From: Alkalihalobacillus pseudalcaliphilus
GTDB taxonomy: Bacteria > Bacillota > Bacilli > Bacillales > Bacillaceae_D
Direction of reading: 5' to 3'
Length of the DNA stretch: 64,000 bases
Assembly (NCBI RefSeq): GCF_028610675.1
Contig: NZ_JAQQWS010000001.1
Coordinates: forward strand, 868,001-932,000
Numbering within the stretch: position 1 is the stretch's first letter; every line of letters begins with the position of its first letter. Shown piece after piece: positions 25,404 through 34,023 of the stretch. Made by a program: the position numbers and the translations under genes. The notes under the pieces were generated by a model, which was not told the DNA's origin, made no database searches, and was given only the letters and a program-made list of their open reading frames with translations.

Positions 25404-26270
25404 TTAACCAGCTCGTCCGATAAAGCGATGTACAACTTTTCCATGTTTAATTTTTTCAAATGATACAGCACCTATAAAGATGATTACAGCTATTAGTACA
25501 ATTGTTCCACCAGGAGCTATATCTAGCTGAAAAGCCGCCATAAGGCCACTTAACACTGATATTTGTGAGAATAGGACTGAATAGATAAACATTTGCTTAA
25601 AACCACGAGCAAAACGAATCGCTGCTGCAACGGGAAGAGTCATTAATGATGATACAAGTAAAATCCCTACCACACGCATAGATGCCGCTATTACTAAGGC
25701 GACCATTACGATAAAAAGAATATGAAAAAAACGTCTATTTAAGCCACTTACGGTAGCTTGTTCCTCATCAAAACTTAGAAAAAAGAACTCTTTATAAAAC
25801 ACAACTAAAACAAAGCTAACTACTAGAGTAATGAATAAAATCGTCCAAACATCAGAACGGCTTACGGCCATCACACTACCAAACAGATAATTAAATAAAT
25901 CATTATTGAAACCATCAGCTAACGAAATAAATAAAACACCAAGACCTATTCCACCTGATAAAATAATGGGAATGGCGACTTCCTGATAATGTCGGAAGGA
26001 ATTTCTTAATCGCTCTATTAACAATGCTCCTCCTACAGAAAACACCATCCCTATATACAAAGGATTAAGCATTGAAAAAAAAGGAATAGATTTCCCTAAC
26101 AACAAGCTAAATGCAATTCCTGATAAGGTAATATGAGATAAAGCATCCGCTATCAGTGATAAGCGTCTGACAACCAAAAACACACCAAGAATCGGTGCTA
26201 AGAAACCAACCATGATGCCAACCCATAGTGCATTTTGTAAAAAATCATATCGTAAAAAAGCTTCAATCAT
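25404..26270 (-). CDS. znuB: Zinc/manganese ABC transporter permease (ZnuB-like)
   Basis: A 288-residue ABC-3 family permease with eight or nine membrane segments and the coupling motif LVVRRLSLIADALSHITLSG (about 32-51). PVAAAIRFARGFKQM near 220 matches the second permease. It should form the membrane channel for Zn2+ (possibly Mn2+) import. The start lies 3 nt after the ATPase stop, so translation is coupled. Neither this operon nor its surroundings encodes the solute-binding lipoprotein (ZnuA/AdcA), which must lie elsewhere. Confidence 0.92.
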   Translation of the reverse strand: MIEAFLRYDFLQNALWVGIMVGFLAPILGVFLVVRRLSLIADALSHITLSGIAFSLLLGKSIPFFSMLNPLYIGMVFSVGGALLIERLRNSFRHYQEVAIPIILSGGIGLGVLFISLADGFNNDLFNYLFGSVMAVSRSDVWTILFITLVVSFVLVVFYKEFFFLSFDEEQATVSGLNRRFFHILFIVMVALVIAASMRVVGILLVSSLMTLPVAAAIRFARGFKQMFIYSVLFSQISVLSGLMAAFQLDIAPGGTIVLIAVIIFIGAVSFEKIKHGKVVHRFIGRAG

Positions 26271-26273
26271 ACC

Positions 26274-27050
26274 TTAATGCCCTCCGTGATTATGTGTAAT
26301 CAAGTGGACATCATGTCCATACATTTTCGAAAGGTCTGGATCCGCCATAAATTCATCAGAATGACCATGGAAGTGCAAGGTCTTATTTAAACACGCTACA
26401 TCTGTCACATAATCCGTCATTGCACCAATGTCATGCGTAACAAGTAGCAAGGTAATTTCTTTAACTTTATTCAATTTTTTCAACATCGAATAAAATTGCT
26501 GCACACTTTGTGTATCTACCCCGACAGTAGGCTCATCCAAAATTAATAACTCAGGCTCACTTACAAGCGCACGAGCAATAAAGACACGTTGTTGCTGACC
26601 ACCTGAAAGCTGCCCGATATTTTTATACATATAATCTTCCATGCCTACACTTTTAATCGCTTCAATTACTTTTTCCTTATGCTTTTTATTAAAGAAACGA
26701 AACAGGCCAATTTTACCAAATAGCCCCATCGAAACAACCTCAAAAACGGTTGCTGGAAAACCACTATTAAAACTATTTGCTTTTTGTGACACGAATCCAA
26801 TTTTATCCCACTCATGAAATTTGACTAAATCTTTCCCAAACAAACGAATAGTGCCAACATCTGTTTTTAATAATCCTAATACTAATTTAATTAAAGTTGA
26901 CTTCCCTGAACCATTTGGGCCAACCAAACCCAAGAAAGAACCTTTTTCAACTTTAATAGATATATTTTCAAGAACATTTTGATGACCATACCGAAAGGTC
27001 AATCCATCCACTTCAATCGGAGCAATATGTTCTTCTAGTAACTGTGACAT
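26274..27050 (-). CDS. znuC: Zinc ABC transporter ATP-binding protein
   Basis: A 258-residue ABC ATPase: Walker A GPNGSGKST (about 43-51), signature LSGGQQQRVFIARAL, Walker B LLILDEPT, and the H-loop VTHD. The C-terminal segment is histidine-rich (HFHGHSDEF, GHDVHLITHNHGGH), which supports a metal substrate and may sense zinc. First gene of the zinc operon: znuC-znuB-[repeat]-second permease-zur. GGAGG lies 7 nt before the ATG, and a Zur box lies 27-47 nt upstream of the start. Confidence 0.94.
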   Translation of the reverse strand: MSQLLEEHIAPIEVDGLTFRYGHQNVLENISIKVEKGSFLGLVGPNGSGKSTLIKLVLGLLKTDVGTIRLFGKDLVKFHEWDKIGFVSQKANSFNSGFPATVFEVVSMGLFGKIGLFRFFNKKHKEKVIEAIKSVGMEDYMYKNIGQLSGGQQQRVFIARALVSEPELLILDEPTVGVDTQSVQQFYSMLKKLNKVKEITLLLVTHDIGAMTDYVTDVACLNKTLHFHGHSDEFMADPDLSKMYGHDVHLITHNHGGH

Positions 27051-27076
27051 AAGTCAGCCTCCAAATTCTTCTCTTC

Positions 27077-27097
27077 ATTTAAGAATCATTACGATTT
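27077..27097 (-). promoter_or_regulatory. Zur box upstream of znuC
   Basis: On the minus strand the site opens with AAATCGTAAT and continues G-ATTCTTAAAT, against the bacillar Zur consensus AAATCGTAAT-N-ATTACGATTT: one perfect half-site and a degenerate second half. Its position just upstream of the operon fits repression by zinc-loaded Zur. Confidence 0.82.
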
Positions 27098-27170
27098 ATA
27101 AGCTGAATCTATTATAAAGCATATCTCATGTAATTCCAATGTTTTTTTCCCACCGTATTTCTAGCTACCC

Positions 27171-27231
27171 ACAAACAACCAGCTAACTTCAAGGCACAAA
27201 CTATCGATCCTAAGTACACTTTCACACAAAG
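27171..27231 (-). repeat. Partial type 2 intergenic repeat
   Basis: On the minus strand: TTTGTGTGAAAGTGTACTTA, GATAGTTTGTGCC, TTGAAGTTAGCTGGTTG. It lies between the Zur-controlled operon and the lytic transglycosylase gene. Confidence 0.65.
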
Positions 27232-27281
27232 AAAAAGCCACAACAAGGTTCCCCCTCATCGTGACTGACCATAAACATTTA

Positions 27282-27983
27282 TTAATCTTTAAAAACGATT
27301 TGTTCAAATTGGTTAGCATTATCTTGAATTTCTACAGCATAGACACTCTCCGCATGACCGTTTTCCTCAATGTAAGCTTCTAAACCATACATCCCTCGAT
27401 GGTAAGCTGTTAAAGCATGATCCCAATCGTCATATCTGTCAATAAGAAAACTTAAATATTCAATTGATAGCTGAATGGAATAAAGCGGATCAAACAGTAG
27501 TTCATCTTGATATTCAAGTCCAGCCATATCCGCAATCCACGGTGCCGTATTTTTCATAAATTGAGCCATTCCATAAGCATGACCGTATTTTGTTTCAGGA
27601 CCAACCAGCGAAGGGTCAAACGTATTTCCAGTTTCCGTTCTGAGAAGTTCATAAACAATATATGGGTCAATATTCTTTTTCTGAGCTAATTCACCTAGAA
27701 AAAGGCCCCACTCTTTTTGAAACAAGCCATTACTATCTTTATATAGCTGTTCCGCTAATTGCTTAGATTGCACCCACGATGCATAATTAAGCACGATTTC
27801 GGAATCAATAGGTTTCGTTTCAAAATAACTTTTCATTTCCGCCATTTCGCGCTCAATTTTAAGTTCTTCATTTCTCTCTTCTGCTACCACCAATTTATTT
27901 TGAAGCTGTTTATTTTGCACAGCAAAAATTCCAACTAATAGGCACACTAGCACACTGCCACTAATCCATATGAGCTTTTTCAT
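27282..27983 (-). CDS. Lytic transglycosylase-like protein (SLT domain)
   Basis: A 233-residue protein. The N-terminal segment (3-22) is a signal anchor, residues 30-60 are a charged coiled coil, and residues 95-215 are an SLT/lysozyme-like domain. The catalytic glutamate is in LRTETGNTFDPSLVGPETKYG, and the AYGMAQFMKNTAPW segment is the usual second motif; the Y-H-R-G variant ends the domain. It would cleave peptidoglycan glycan strands from outside the membrane. GGAGGG precedes the ATG. It is a single gene, and I found no clear terminator. There is no adjacent stalk or secretion gene that would suggest phage or conjugation. Confidence 0.82.
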   Translation of the reverse strand: MKKLIWISGSVLVCLLVGIFAVQNKQLQNKLVVAEERNEELKIEREMAEMKSYFETKPIDSEIVLNYASWVQSKQLAEQLYKDSNGLFQKEWGLFLGELAQKKNIDPYIVYELLRTETGNTFDPSLVGPETKYGHAYGMAQFMKNTAPWIADMAGLEYQDELLFDPLYSIQLSIEYLSFLIDRYDDWDHALTAYHRGMYGLEAYIEENGHAESVYAVEIQDNANQFEQIVFKD

Positions 27984-28244
27984 TTTATCCCTCCGTTAAG
28001 AGAACATTAATATAGCTGTTACAGCTTAACGAATATAGCGCTTTTCTACAACCTTAATATGAAAGGTTATTGATCCAACCTCGCTAAAAAAAGCTTTATA
28101 TAACTTTCTATTCAAGTTCATTCTTGAAATTACTCTTATTTACTCTTGTATACTCCATAATTACCTTATTCCACTAGAAATTTATATATTACTTGGATAA
28201 ATCATACAATTTTTTAGGCGAATATACCAATTCTAGACGCTTAT

Positions 28245-29372
28245 TCAATTAGCTTCAAATAACGGAACCGACAAAATAACCGTTGTTCCTACGTTAAACG
28301 TACTTTCAATTTTAAACGTGCCACCATGGTCTTCAATCATCTTTTTACACAAAGGAATTCCAATGCCTGTGCCTTGCGCTTTTGTTGTAAAGAACGGCTT
28401 CCCTAACTGCTGAAGCACCTCTTTCGGCATCCCTTTTCCGTTATCACGAATGAAAACAACATAATGATCACGATTTATTTCTGTATTCACCTCAAATTCT
28501 CTTTTATCATTTGATTTACCAAACGCTTCTATCGAATTCCTTAACAGATTGAGCATAATCTGTTTGATGATCGATTCATTCACATTAATTTGTAGAGCCG
28601 TTTCCTTCAGGTGCATTGAAAATTCAACATTGTGTAAAAGGCATTCAGCCTTCATAATTTCAACAAGCGATTGTAAAATTTCAACGGGCGACTGTAATTT
28701 CCGCTCCATCTTTCTTCGTGATACTGATAAAAAATCTTCAATGATGGCATTCATACGATTTAATTCAGCAAGAATTGTATCATAATATTTTTGGTATTCA
28801 TTGGTTAATTGAGCTAATTGAAAAAAACCTTTAATGACCGATAATGGGTTTCGCAATTCATGTGCAACACCTGCAGCAATATGGGAAACAGCTTCCATTT
28901 GGTGATGAAAGGTTAATAAGTTCTCAAATTGCTTTTGAATAGATCGATCTTCTACTAATATATATACGGCCGATAAATCTTCATTTGGTAAGGCTCTTAA
29001 ATGGAGAATGGTCTCTTTATCCTCATAGTGATTGACTTCCACCCTCTTTGATTGGAGAGATTGGTTTAATAAATCATACATACGTTCCATTAAAAAAGAT
29101 TGATCTGCTAAAGTGTTAAGCCGTTCATAAATGAGTTCAGATTTTGTGATATCCACAATATCTAAAAAAAGCTGGTTCCATTTCTTTACATGATAATGAG
29201 TATCAACTTTGATATAAGCAATTTCAAGTTCTTCGATATATTTCAAATCATTTGTTTGGTCCATTTCCCAAAGCTCAGCAGGAGGAAAAGGATATTGATC
29301 ACTCGTTGGTTCAATCGTCATTCTTCTTGTGTCCTTAGGGACAAATTGACTATTCACCCTTTGGTTATCCAT
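28245..29372 (-). CDS. Soluble PAS-type sensor histidine kinase, sporulation-kinase-like
   Basis: A 375-residue protein without membrane segments. A PAS-like sensor region (about 45-145) precedes the HisKA dimerisation helix with the phosphoacceptor H171 (AHELRNPLSVIKG) and an HATPase domain with N box (NLLRNSIEAF), G1 (DNGKGMP) and G2 (GTGIGIPL). It probably feeds phosphate into the Spo0F/Spo0B relay like KinA-KinE, as no response regulator is adjacent. AGGGAGAGG lies 8 nt before the ATG. It diverges from yqfT. Sporulation role is inference from architecture. Confidence 0.87.
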   Translation of the reverse strand: MDNQRVNSQFVPKDTRRMTIEPTSDQYPFPPAELWEMDQTNDLKYIEELEIAYIKVDTHYHVKKWNQLFLDIVDITKSELIYERLNTLADQSFLMERMYDLLNQSLQSKRVEVNHYEDKETILHLRALPNEDLSAVYILVEDRSIQKQFENLLTFHHQMEAVSHIAAGVAHELRNPLSVIKGFFQLAQLTNEYQKYYDTILAELNRMNAIIEDFLSVSRRKMERKLQSPVEILQSLVEIMKAECLLHNVEFSMHLKETALQINVNESIIKQIMLNLLRNSIEAFGKSNDKREFEVNTEINRDHYVVFIRDNGKGMPKEVLQQLGKPFFTTKAQGTGIGIPLCKKMIEDHGGTFKIESTFNVGTTVILSVPLFEAN

Positions 29373-29548
29373 AAATGAAGCCTCTCCCTTTATCTCTACT
29401 CCAAGATTTAACTACCTACACCGTTCTTGTTTTCATTTCACTCATTTCAGATATTCGCGATAAATGGAATGATTTCCTTTTTTTATTCTTATTTTTATTT
29501 ATTTGCATATACTTAATTATCTTTTTTCAACGAGGAGGCTTTTTGTAC

Positions 29549-29812
29549 ATGAATCCGATTATGCAGCAGCTCGTTAATCATAAAGTTAATTCATTAACAA
29601 CTTCAGATTTACTTCAATTGGCACAGCAGCATCAAATTCCCATTACCCAACAACAGGCTGAACATGTCTTACACATTGTCCATTCAGAAAAAATAAATGT
29701 GGCGAATACAGAGCAAATCCATCGCATTTTGCATCGTTTGCAAACTGAAGTTGACCCACATGTTGCAAGTGTTGTTCAACAGCTCATGCAGCAATTTAAT
29801 AAATACCTCTAG
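29549..29812 (+). CDS. yqfT: DUF2624 small protein (YqfT-like)
   Basis: An 87-residue polar, helical protein, MNPIMQQLVNHKVN to QQFNKYL, rich in Q and H, of the DUF2624 family (B. subtilis YqfT). GAGGAGG lies 10 nt before the ATG at 29549; a TTG at 29543 is an alternative. The open frame extends upstream to 29375 with a hydrophobic stretch, but that has no ribosome site and is not part of the family. Function unknown. Located between the kinase and nfo as in related genomes. Confidence 0.8.
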   Translation: MNPIMQQLVNHKVNSLTTSDLLQLAQQHQIPITQQQAEHVLHIVHSEKINVANTEQIHRILHRLQTEVDPHVASVVQQLMQQFNKYL

Positions 29813-29842
29813 TTACCCTAAAGATATGTTAAACCACAAATC

Positions 29843-29881
29843 AAAAGATACCACTGTCAATGATAGACAACGGTATCTTTT
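29843..29881. terminator. Bidirectional terminator (yqfT/nfo)
   Basis: AAAAGATACC paired with GGTATCTTTT, inner GTC/GAC; lies between convergent yqfT and nfo. Confidence 0.85.
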
Positions 29882-29904
29882 AATTTGTTTATAATCCATC
29901 TGTT

Positions 29905-30798
29905 TTATTGGAACATCTTTTCTCGGAAGTTTTCATCAAAAGTTCCGCTACGCAACATCTCGATTTCAAATTTATATGGTGCTAGCTTGTTTTTCTTATC
30001 TTCACCTACAAAAGGTGTTTCTAAGATTTTCGGTACTTCGGTTAACTGTGGATGATGGACAATTTTATGAAGAGCTTCAAAACCGATATGACCAAAACCA
30101 ATATTTTCATGTCGGTCCTTAGCCGCTCCTTGAACATTTTTACTGTCATTAATATGCAGCACTTTCAAGCGATCAATACCGATTGTTTTGTCAAATTGAT
30201 TTAAGACTTGGTCAAAATCTCCTCTAACATCATACCCAGCATCATGTGTATGACAAGTATCAAAACAAACAGATAAACGATCATTTCTTTTGACCCCATC
30301 AAATATACGAGCAAGCTCTTCAAAGCTTCTCCCACATTCTGATCCTTTACCAGCCATTGTCTCTAATGCAATTTGAACAGGTCCATCCTCAGTTAATACC
30401 TCATTTAAACCCTCAATAATCTTCGCAATTCCTGCGTCCGTTCCAGCTTGCACATGTGCACCTGGGTGTAGAACAATTTGTCTGGATCCTAGTGCTTCTG
30501 TTCTTTCTATTTCAGAACGAAGAAAATTGACACCGAGCTCAAACGTTTCTGGTTTCACCGAATTACCTATATTGATAATATAAGGAGCATGGACAACAAT
30601 ATCCGTCATACCGTTTTCCTTCATATGTGCAAAACCGGCTTCAATATTTAACTCTTCTATCGGTTTTCTTCTTGTATTTTGAGGAGCCCCTGTATAGATC
30701 ATAAAAGTATTTGCTCCATATGATAACGCTTCTTCACTTGCTCCAAGTAACATTTTTTTACCATTCATGGAAACATGTGAGCCTAACTTTAAAGTCAT
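29905..30798 (-). CDS. nfo: Endonuclease IV (AP endonuclease)
   Basis: About 297 residues. A TIM-barrel AP endonuclease that cuts DNA 5' to abasic sites in base excision repair and protects spores during germination. Zinc-ligand motifs are visible: GSHVSM, VLHPGAH, ALETMAGKG, CFDTCHTHDAGYD, LHINDSKN, RHENIGFGHIG and ILETP. I use the ATG at 30798 (MTLKLGSH) after GGGGAGAGG; the frame opens earlier at 30822 directly against the helicase stop. Operon cshB-nfo. Confidence 0.96.
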   Translation of the reverse strand: MTLKLGSHVSMNGKKMLLGASEEALSYGANTFMIYTGAPQNTRRKPIEELNIEAGFAHMKENGMTDIVVHAPYIINIGNSVKPETFELGVNFLRSEIERTEALGSRQIVLHPGAHVQAGTDAGIAKIIEGLNEVLTEDGPVQIALETMAGKGSECGRSFEELARIFDGVKRNDRLSVCFDTCHTHDAGYDVRGDFDQVLNQFDKTIGIDRLKVLHINDSKNVQGAAKDRHENIGFGHIGFEALHKIVHHPQLTEVPKILETPFVGEDKKNKLAPYKFEIEMLRSGTFDENFREKMFQ

Positions 30799-30822
30799 CG
30801 TTCCTCTCCCCTTTATCAACAT

Positions 30823-32181
30823 TTACTTCTTTTTATTTTTGACTCTTCTTTGACGCTGTTCTTCTTTAGCTTGTTTAAATCGTGCTTTCTTTTTATAAGC
30901 AGGTTTCACCTTTTTAGGCTTGGCTTTTGCTTTACCGCCCGTATTTGCTACGTCTTGCTTTCTTTTTGGTTCAGTCTTTGTTTTTTCCGGTTGTCGTTTG
31001 TTCACTCGTTTACCCGGCATACCAATCGGTGGTTTATCTAATTGCTTCCAATCGCCATTTTTAAAATCATAATAAGTGAAGGTAATGCCTTTTTGAATTA
31101 ATTTTTCTACTTTTTGTTGGTCAGATAAATCATAAATGGTATAAGCAATACCGTCTGCACCAGCTCGTCCAGTTCTGCCGACACGATGGATATAAAAATC
31201 TAAATCATTCGGTAATGAATAATTGATAATATGACTAACACCCTTTATATCAATACCCCTAGCTGCTAAATCTGTAGCCACTAAAAATTGAAACTTAAGC
31301 TCGATTACTTGGCGCATGACTTGTTTGCGCTCTCTTGGCTTTAAGCCGCCATGTAAACAACCAACATTGAGGCCCTTAGAGATAAGAGCCTTGGTTACCT
31401 CATCCGCTTCCTCCTTTGTACTTGCAAAAATAATCGCAAAATATGGATTCAGAGAAGAGGCTAAATCTGCGACAAAATCTAATTTATCGCGGTGTCTTAA
31501 AGCTACAAGACGATGCTCAATTGTAGATGCTGTCACATGTTTTGGTTCAACCTGCACATGTTTAGGATTATCCATATATTTATTTAAAAATGGTTTTAAC
31601 TTCTCAGGAATTGTAGCTGAAAAAACAAGCATTTGTAATTCTGGAGCCATTCTCGCCGCGACATAATCGACATCTTCAATAAAGCCCATGTCTAACATTT
31701 GATCGGCTTCATCAACAATTAATGTTGTAGCTGTATACACTTGAAGTGCTTGTTCATTTACAAGATCACGAATCCGACCCGGTGTCCCCACAACAATATG
31801 AGGAGCTTGCTTTAAAGATTCAATCGCACGAAGCTTATCAGTCCCTCCAACAAGTAATTTGGCTTTTACCGCGTTCTCCTCCGGGGCATGTTCAATCAAT
31901 TTTTTTACTTCTTCAAATAATTGACTCGCTAACTCTCTAGTTGGTGCTGTAAGGATGACTTGTAATTCATCCTTTGATTCATCAATCATATCAAGAATCG
32001 GTAGTAGAAAAGCAAATGTTTTTCCAGTTCCCGTTTGTGACTGTCCCATTACATCACGTTTATTTCTAATCGCAGGAATTAAGCGCTCCTGAATTTCTGT
32101 TGGCATTGTAATTCTTTGCTCATTTAAAGCGTCCATTAAATAAGGCTTTAAATCGAACCTTTTAAAATTATTCATACTCAT
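30823..32181 (-). CDS. cshB: DEAD-box RNA helicase CshB
   Basis: About 452 residues. An ATP-dependent RNA helicase of the cold-shock/ribosome assembly type. Motifs in order: Q motif (RFDLKPYLMDAL), GQSQTGTGKT, PTRELA, GGTDK, TPGRI, VDEADQML (DEAD), SAT, ATDLAARGIDI and HRVGRTGRAG. The basic C-terminal tail (from about 395) is rich in lysine and arginine and probably binds RNA. ATG at 32181 or 32175; a weak GTAGGA precedes it. Its stop lies 24 nt before the nfo start. Close in pattern to B. subtilis YqfR/CshB. Confidence 0.95.
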   Translation of the reverse strand: MSMNNFKRFDLKPYLMDALNEQRITMPTEIQERLIPAIRNKRDVMGQSQTGTGKTFAFLLPILDMIDESKDELQVILTAPTRELASQLFEEVKKLIEHAPEENAVKAKLLVGGTDKLRAIESLKQAPHIVVGTPGRIRDLVNEQALQVYTATTLIVDEADQMLDMGFIEDVDYVAARMAPELQMLVFSATIPEKLKPFLNKYMDNPKHVQVEPKHVTASTIEHRLVALRHRDKLDFVADLASSLNPYFAIIFASTKEEADEVTKALISKGLNVGCLHGGLKPRERKQVMRQVIELKFQFLVATDLAARGIDIKGVSHIINYSLPNDLDFYIHRVGRTGRAGADGIAYTIYDLSDQQKVEKLIQKGITFTYYDFKNGDWKQLDKPPIGMPGKRVNKRQPEKTKTEPKRKQDVANTGGKAKAKPKKVKPAYKKKARFKQAKEEQRQRRVKNKKK

Positions 32182-32369
32182 TATTTTTCCTACTTTCATC
32201 CGTTTGGCTTTGCAATAGATTATTTTATCATAATTATAACCTAAAAAGCGAATAAAGTTCTTGGATTCGGTACATTTACCTTCTATTTCTGGATAAGCAC
32301 CTATCTAAAGTAGATTACATACTAATAATAATAGAATTACTCGCATAAACTAATGAGGTGAATAAATTT

Positions 32370-33008
32370 ATGGACAGATTTTTCGGCCCGCCGTTAACCT
32401 CTATGCCCTTACAAGGAGCATTCCCAATGTCTCCATTTATGCAAATGCCGATGCAAGCTCCCATGATGCTCCCAAATGCAATGGGTGGTGCACCGTTTAT
32501 GGGTGGGTCTGCACCTTATGGCTTAGCTGCAGCGACTCAAGGTGCAGCCCGGCAAGGTGGATTGCTCTCCCGCTTATTTGGGGGACTTGGTGGAGGTAAT
32601 GTTGGCACATCAGGGTTAACGAAAGCGGCAGGTAGCTCCCTGAAATTCTCGACGATAATAGATAACTCTCAACGAATTTTAGGTTTGACCCAACAAGTAA
32701 TGCCCATGGTCCGACAATACGGACCGATAATTCGTAACTTACCAACTATGTGGCGCATCATGCGTTCAAGTGATGACGATCTAAGTCAAATGGCAAATCA
32801 ATTTGACCCCAATGCCTTTAATATGGATAACAACGGAGTAAATCCCCTTTCCGAATCAGAAATTGTCCCTTCTACCATTGCAGAGCAACCGTCAGACCTA
32901 GATCCTGCCGACACAAATACGGTCAATTCTGAAGTTCTAACAGATTCCACCCATCGCTATAGTGATACAACGAAAGCTGGAATCCCGTTACCAAAGCTAT
33001 ATGTATAA
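32370..33008 (+). CDS. yqfQ: YqfQ/VrrA-type glycine- and methionine-rich protein
   Basis: About 212 residues. The first 70 are rich in M, P, G and A (PMQAPMMLPNAMGG), then GGLLSRLFGGLGGG, then a conserved helix (FSTIIDNSQRILGLTQQVMPMVRQYGPIIRNLPTMWRIM, about 95-135) found in VrrA/YqfQ proteins. The C-terminal 70 residues are acidic and disordered. In related genera it is linked to the spore; the function is unproven. TGAGGTG lies 9 nt before the ATG at 32370; the GTG at 32358 overlaps the ribosome site. Confidence 0.8.
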   Translation: MDRFFGPPLTSMPLQGAFPMSPFMQMPMQAPMMLPNAMGGAPFMGGSAPYGLAAATQGAARQGGLLSRLFGGLGGGNVGTSGLTKAAGSSLKFSTIIDNSQRILGLTQQVMPMVRQYGPIIRNLPTMWRIMRSSDDDLSQMANQFDPNAFNMDNNGVNPLSESEIVPSTIAEQPSDLDPADTNTVNSEVLTDSTHRYSDTTKAGIPLPKLYV

Positions 33009-33028
33009 GAATTCCAGTAATTTTTTTG

Positions 33029-33057
33029 TTGACACTTCTTTAGCAAAATAGTAAAAT
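33029..33057 (+). promoter_or_regulatory. Strong sigma-A promoter of the carD-like gene
   Basis: TTGACA (33029-33034), 17-nt spacer, TAAAAT (33052-33057); perfect -35 and near-perfect -10. Confidence 0.85.
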
Positions 33058-33116
33058 TTTTATTTTGTATTTTTTTATGTTATACTAAGAATATTACAGG
33101 AATTGGAGGAATGCCT

Positions 33117-33608
33117 ATGTTTAAAGTCGGTGATCATGTTGTTTATCCTTATCATGGAGCAGGAACTATTGAGAACATTGAAGAAAAGAATGTTTTAGGT
33201 GAAACTCATTCGTATTTTATTCTCCATTTCCCATTAGTTGATGTGAAGCTTATGCTACCAGAAAATAGGATTGAACAATCGGGGTTACGTAAGGTTATTG
33301 ATCAAGCAGAGCTTGAAGAGTTAATTGAAGCCTTACAAAATGGTCCAGATAGCCCTCCATCAACAAGCCATTTCTCTCGTGACACAGAAAATTTATTGAA
33401 ATCGGGTAGTATTATCGATGCCGCTCATTTAATATCTTCTCTTTCTAAGAAACAAACCGAACGTTCTAATGGTCTTCATATTCAAGATCGTAATCACTTA
33501 CAAAAAGCGAAACAAATGATTGCAAGTGAATTAGTTCTGATGAATGATATGACAGAAGAACAAGCATATGAGTTTATCGACAGTTCTTTAATTGATGAAA
33601 GCCTCTAG
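33117..33608 (+). CDS. CarD/CdnL-TRCF-like RNA polymerase-interacting regulator
   Basis: About 163 residues. Residues 1-60 form the CarD N-terminal Tudor-like domain (MFKVGDHVVYPYHGAGTIENIEEK, then VKLMLPENRI), which contacts the RNA polymerase beta subunit. Residues 70-160 form a helical DNA-binding-like domain. CarD proteins stabilise open promoter complexes; B. subtilis YdeB is a relative. GGAGG lies 7 nt before the ATG at 33117. It has its own sigma-A promoter and terminator. Role in this organism is inferred from the family. Confidence 0.9.
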   Translation: MFKVGDHVVYPYHGAGTIENIEEKNVLGETHSYFILHFPLVDVKLMLPENRIEQSGLRKVIDQAELEELIEALQNGPDSPPSTSHFSRDTENLLKSGSIIDAAHLISSLSKKQTERSNGLHIQDRNHLQKAKQMIASELVLMNDMTEEQAYEFIDSSLIDESL

Positions 33609-34023
33609 GAAATAGGCAAATTTTTATACAAAATTTTGAAGACACTATCTTTTGATTGTGTCTTTTTGTTTGCCTATTAATTGAACTTAGAGTCTTAGTT
33701 ATATTTTTAGTCCATCTGTGATGGAAGCTTTATGTTTTGTATAACACCCCAAGCTTTGTGATTCTATTCCACCATGTTAATATTTTTTGTCATATTTCAA
33801 CTAGTACACGTCCCTACATGATTAAAATACACCCAACTCCAAAACTCTGACTGAATGAATGATACCTTTCCACTTTTTAAGGGGATTCGGACGGTTTGTT
33901 TGCTCAAGGATGAGACTTATTCATTGTCACATGAACCAAACTCTATTATAATATAGGGCGAACTAGACAAATCTTGTTCTACAAAAATCAATGAACAAGA
34001 GCTCTTATTTTAGGAGGCATGTC
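33609..34023. other. Intergenic region carD-ispH
   Basis: It holds a terminator (AAGACAC/GTGTCTT, 33639-33668, then TTTTTG) for the carD-like gene. The rest is AT-rich without a repeat-family core. It must contain the ispH promoter, which I cannot place firmly. Confidence 0.5.
33639..33668 (+). terminator. carD-like gene terminator
   Basis: Stem AAGACAC/GTGTCTT with T run. Confidence 0.75.

Noticed and set aside
29375..29548. Hydrophobic N-terminal extension of yqfT
   Set aside because: The frame is open, but the ribosome site lies before 29549 and family members start there.
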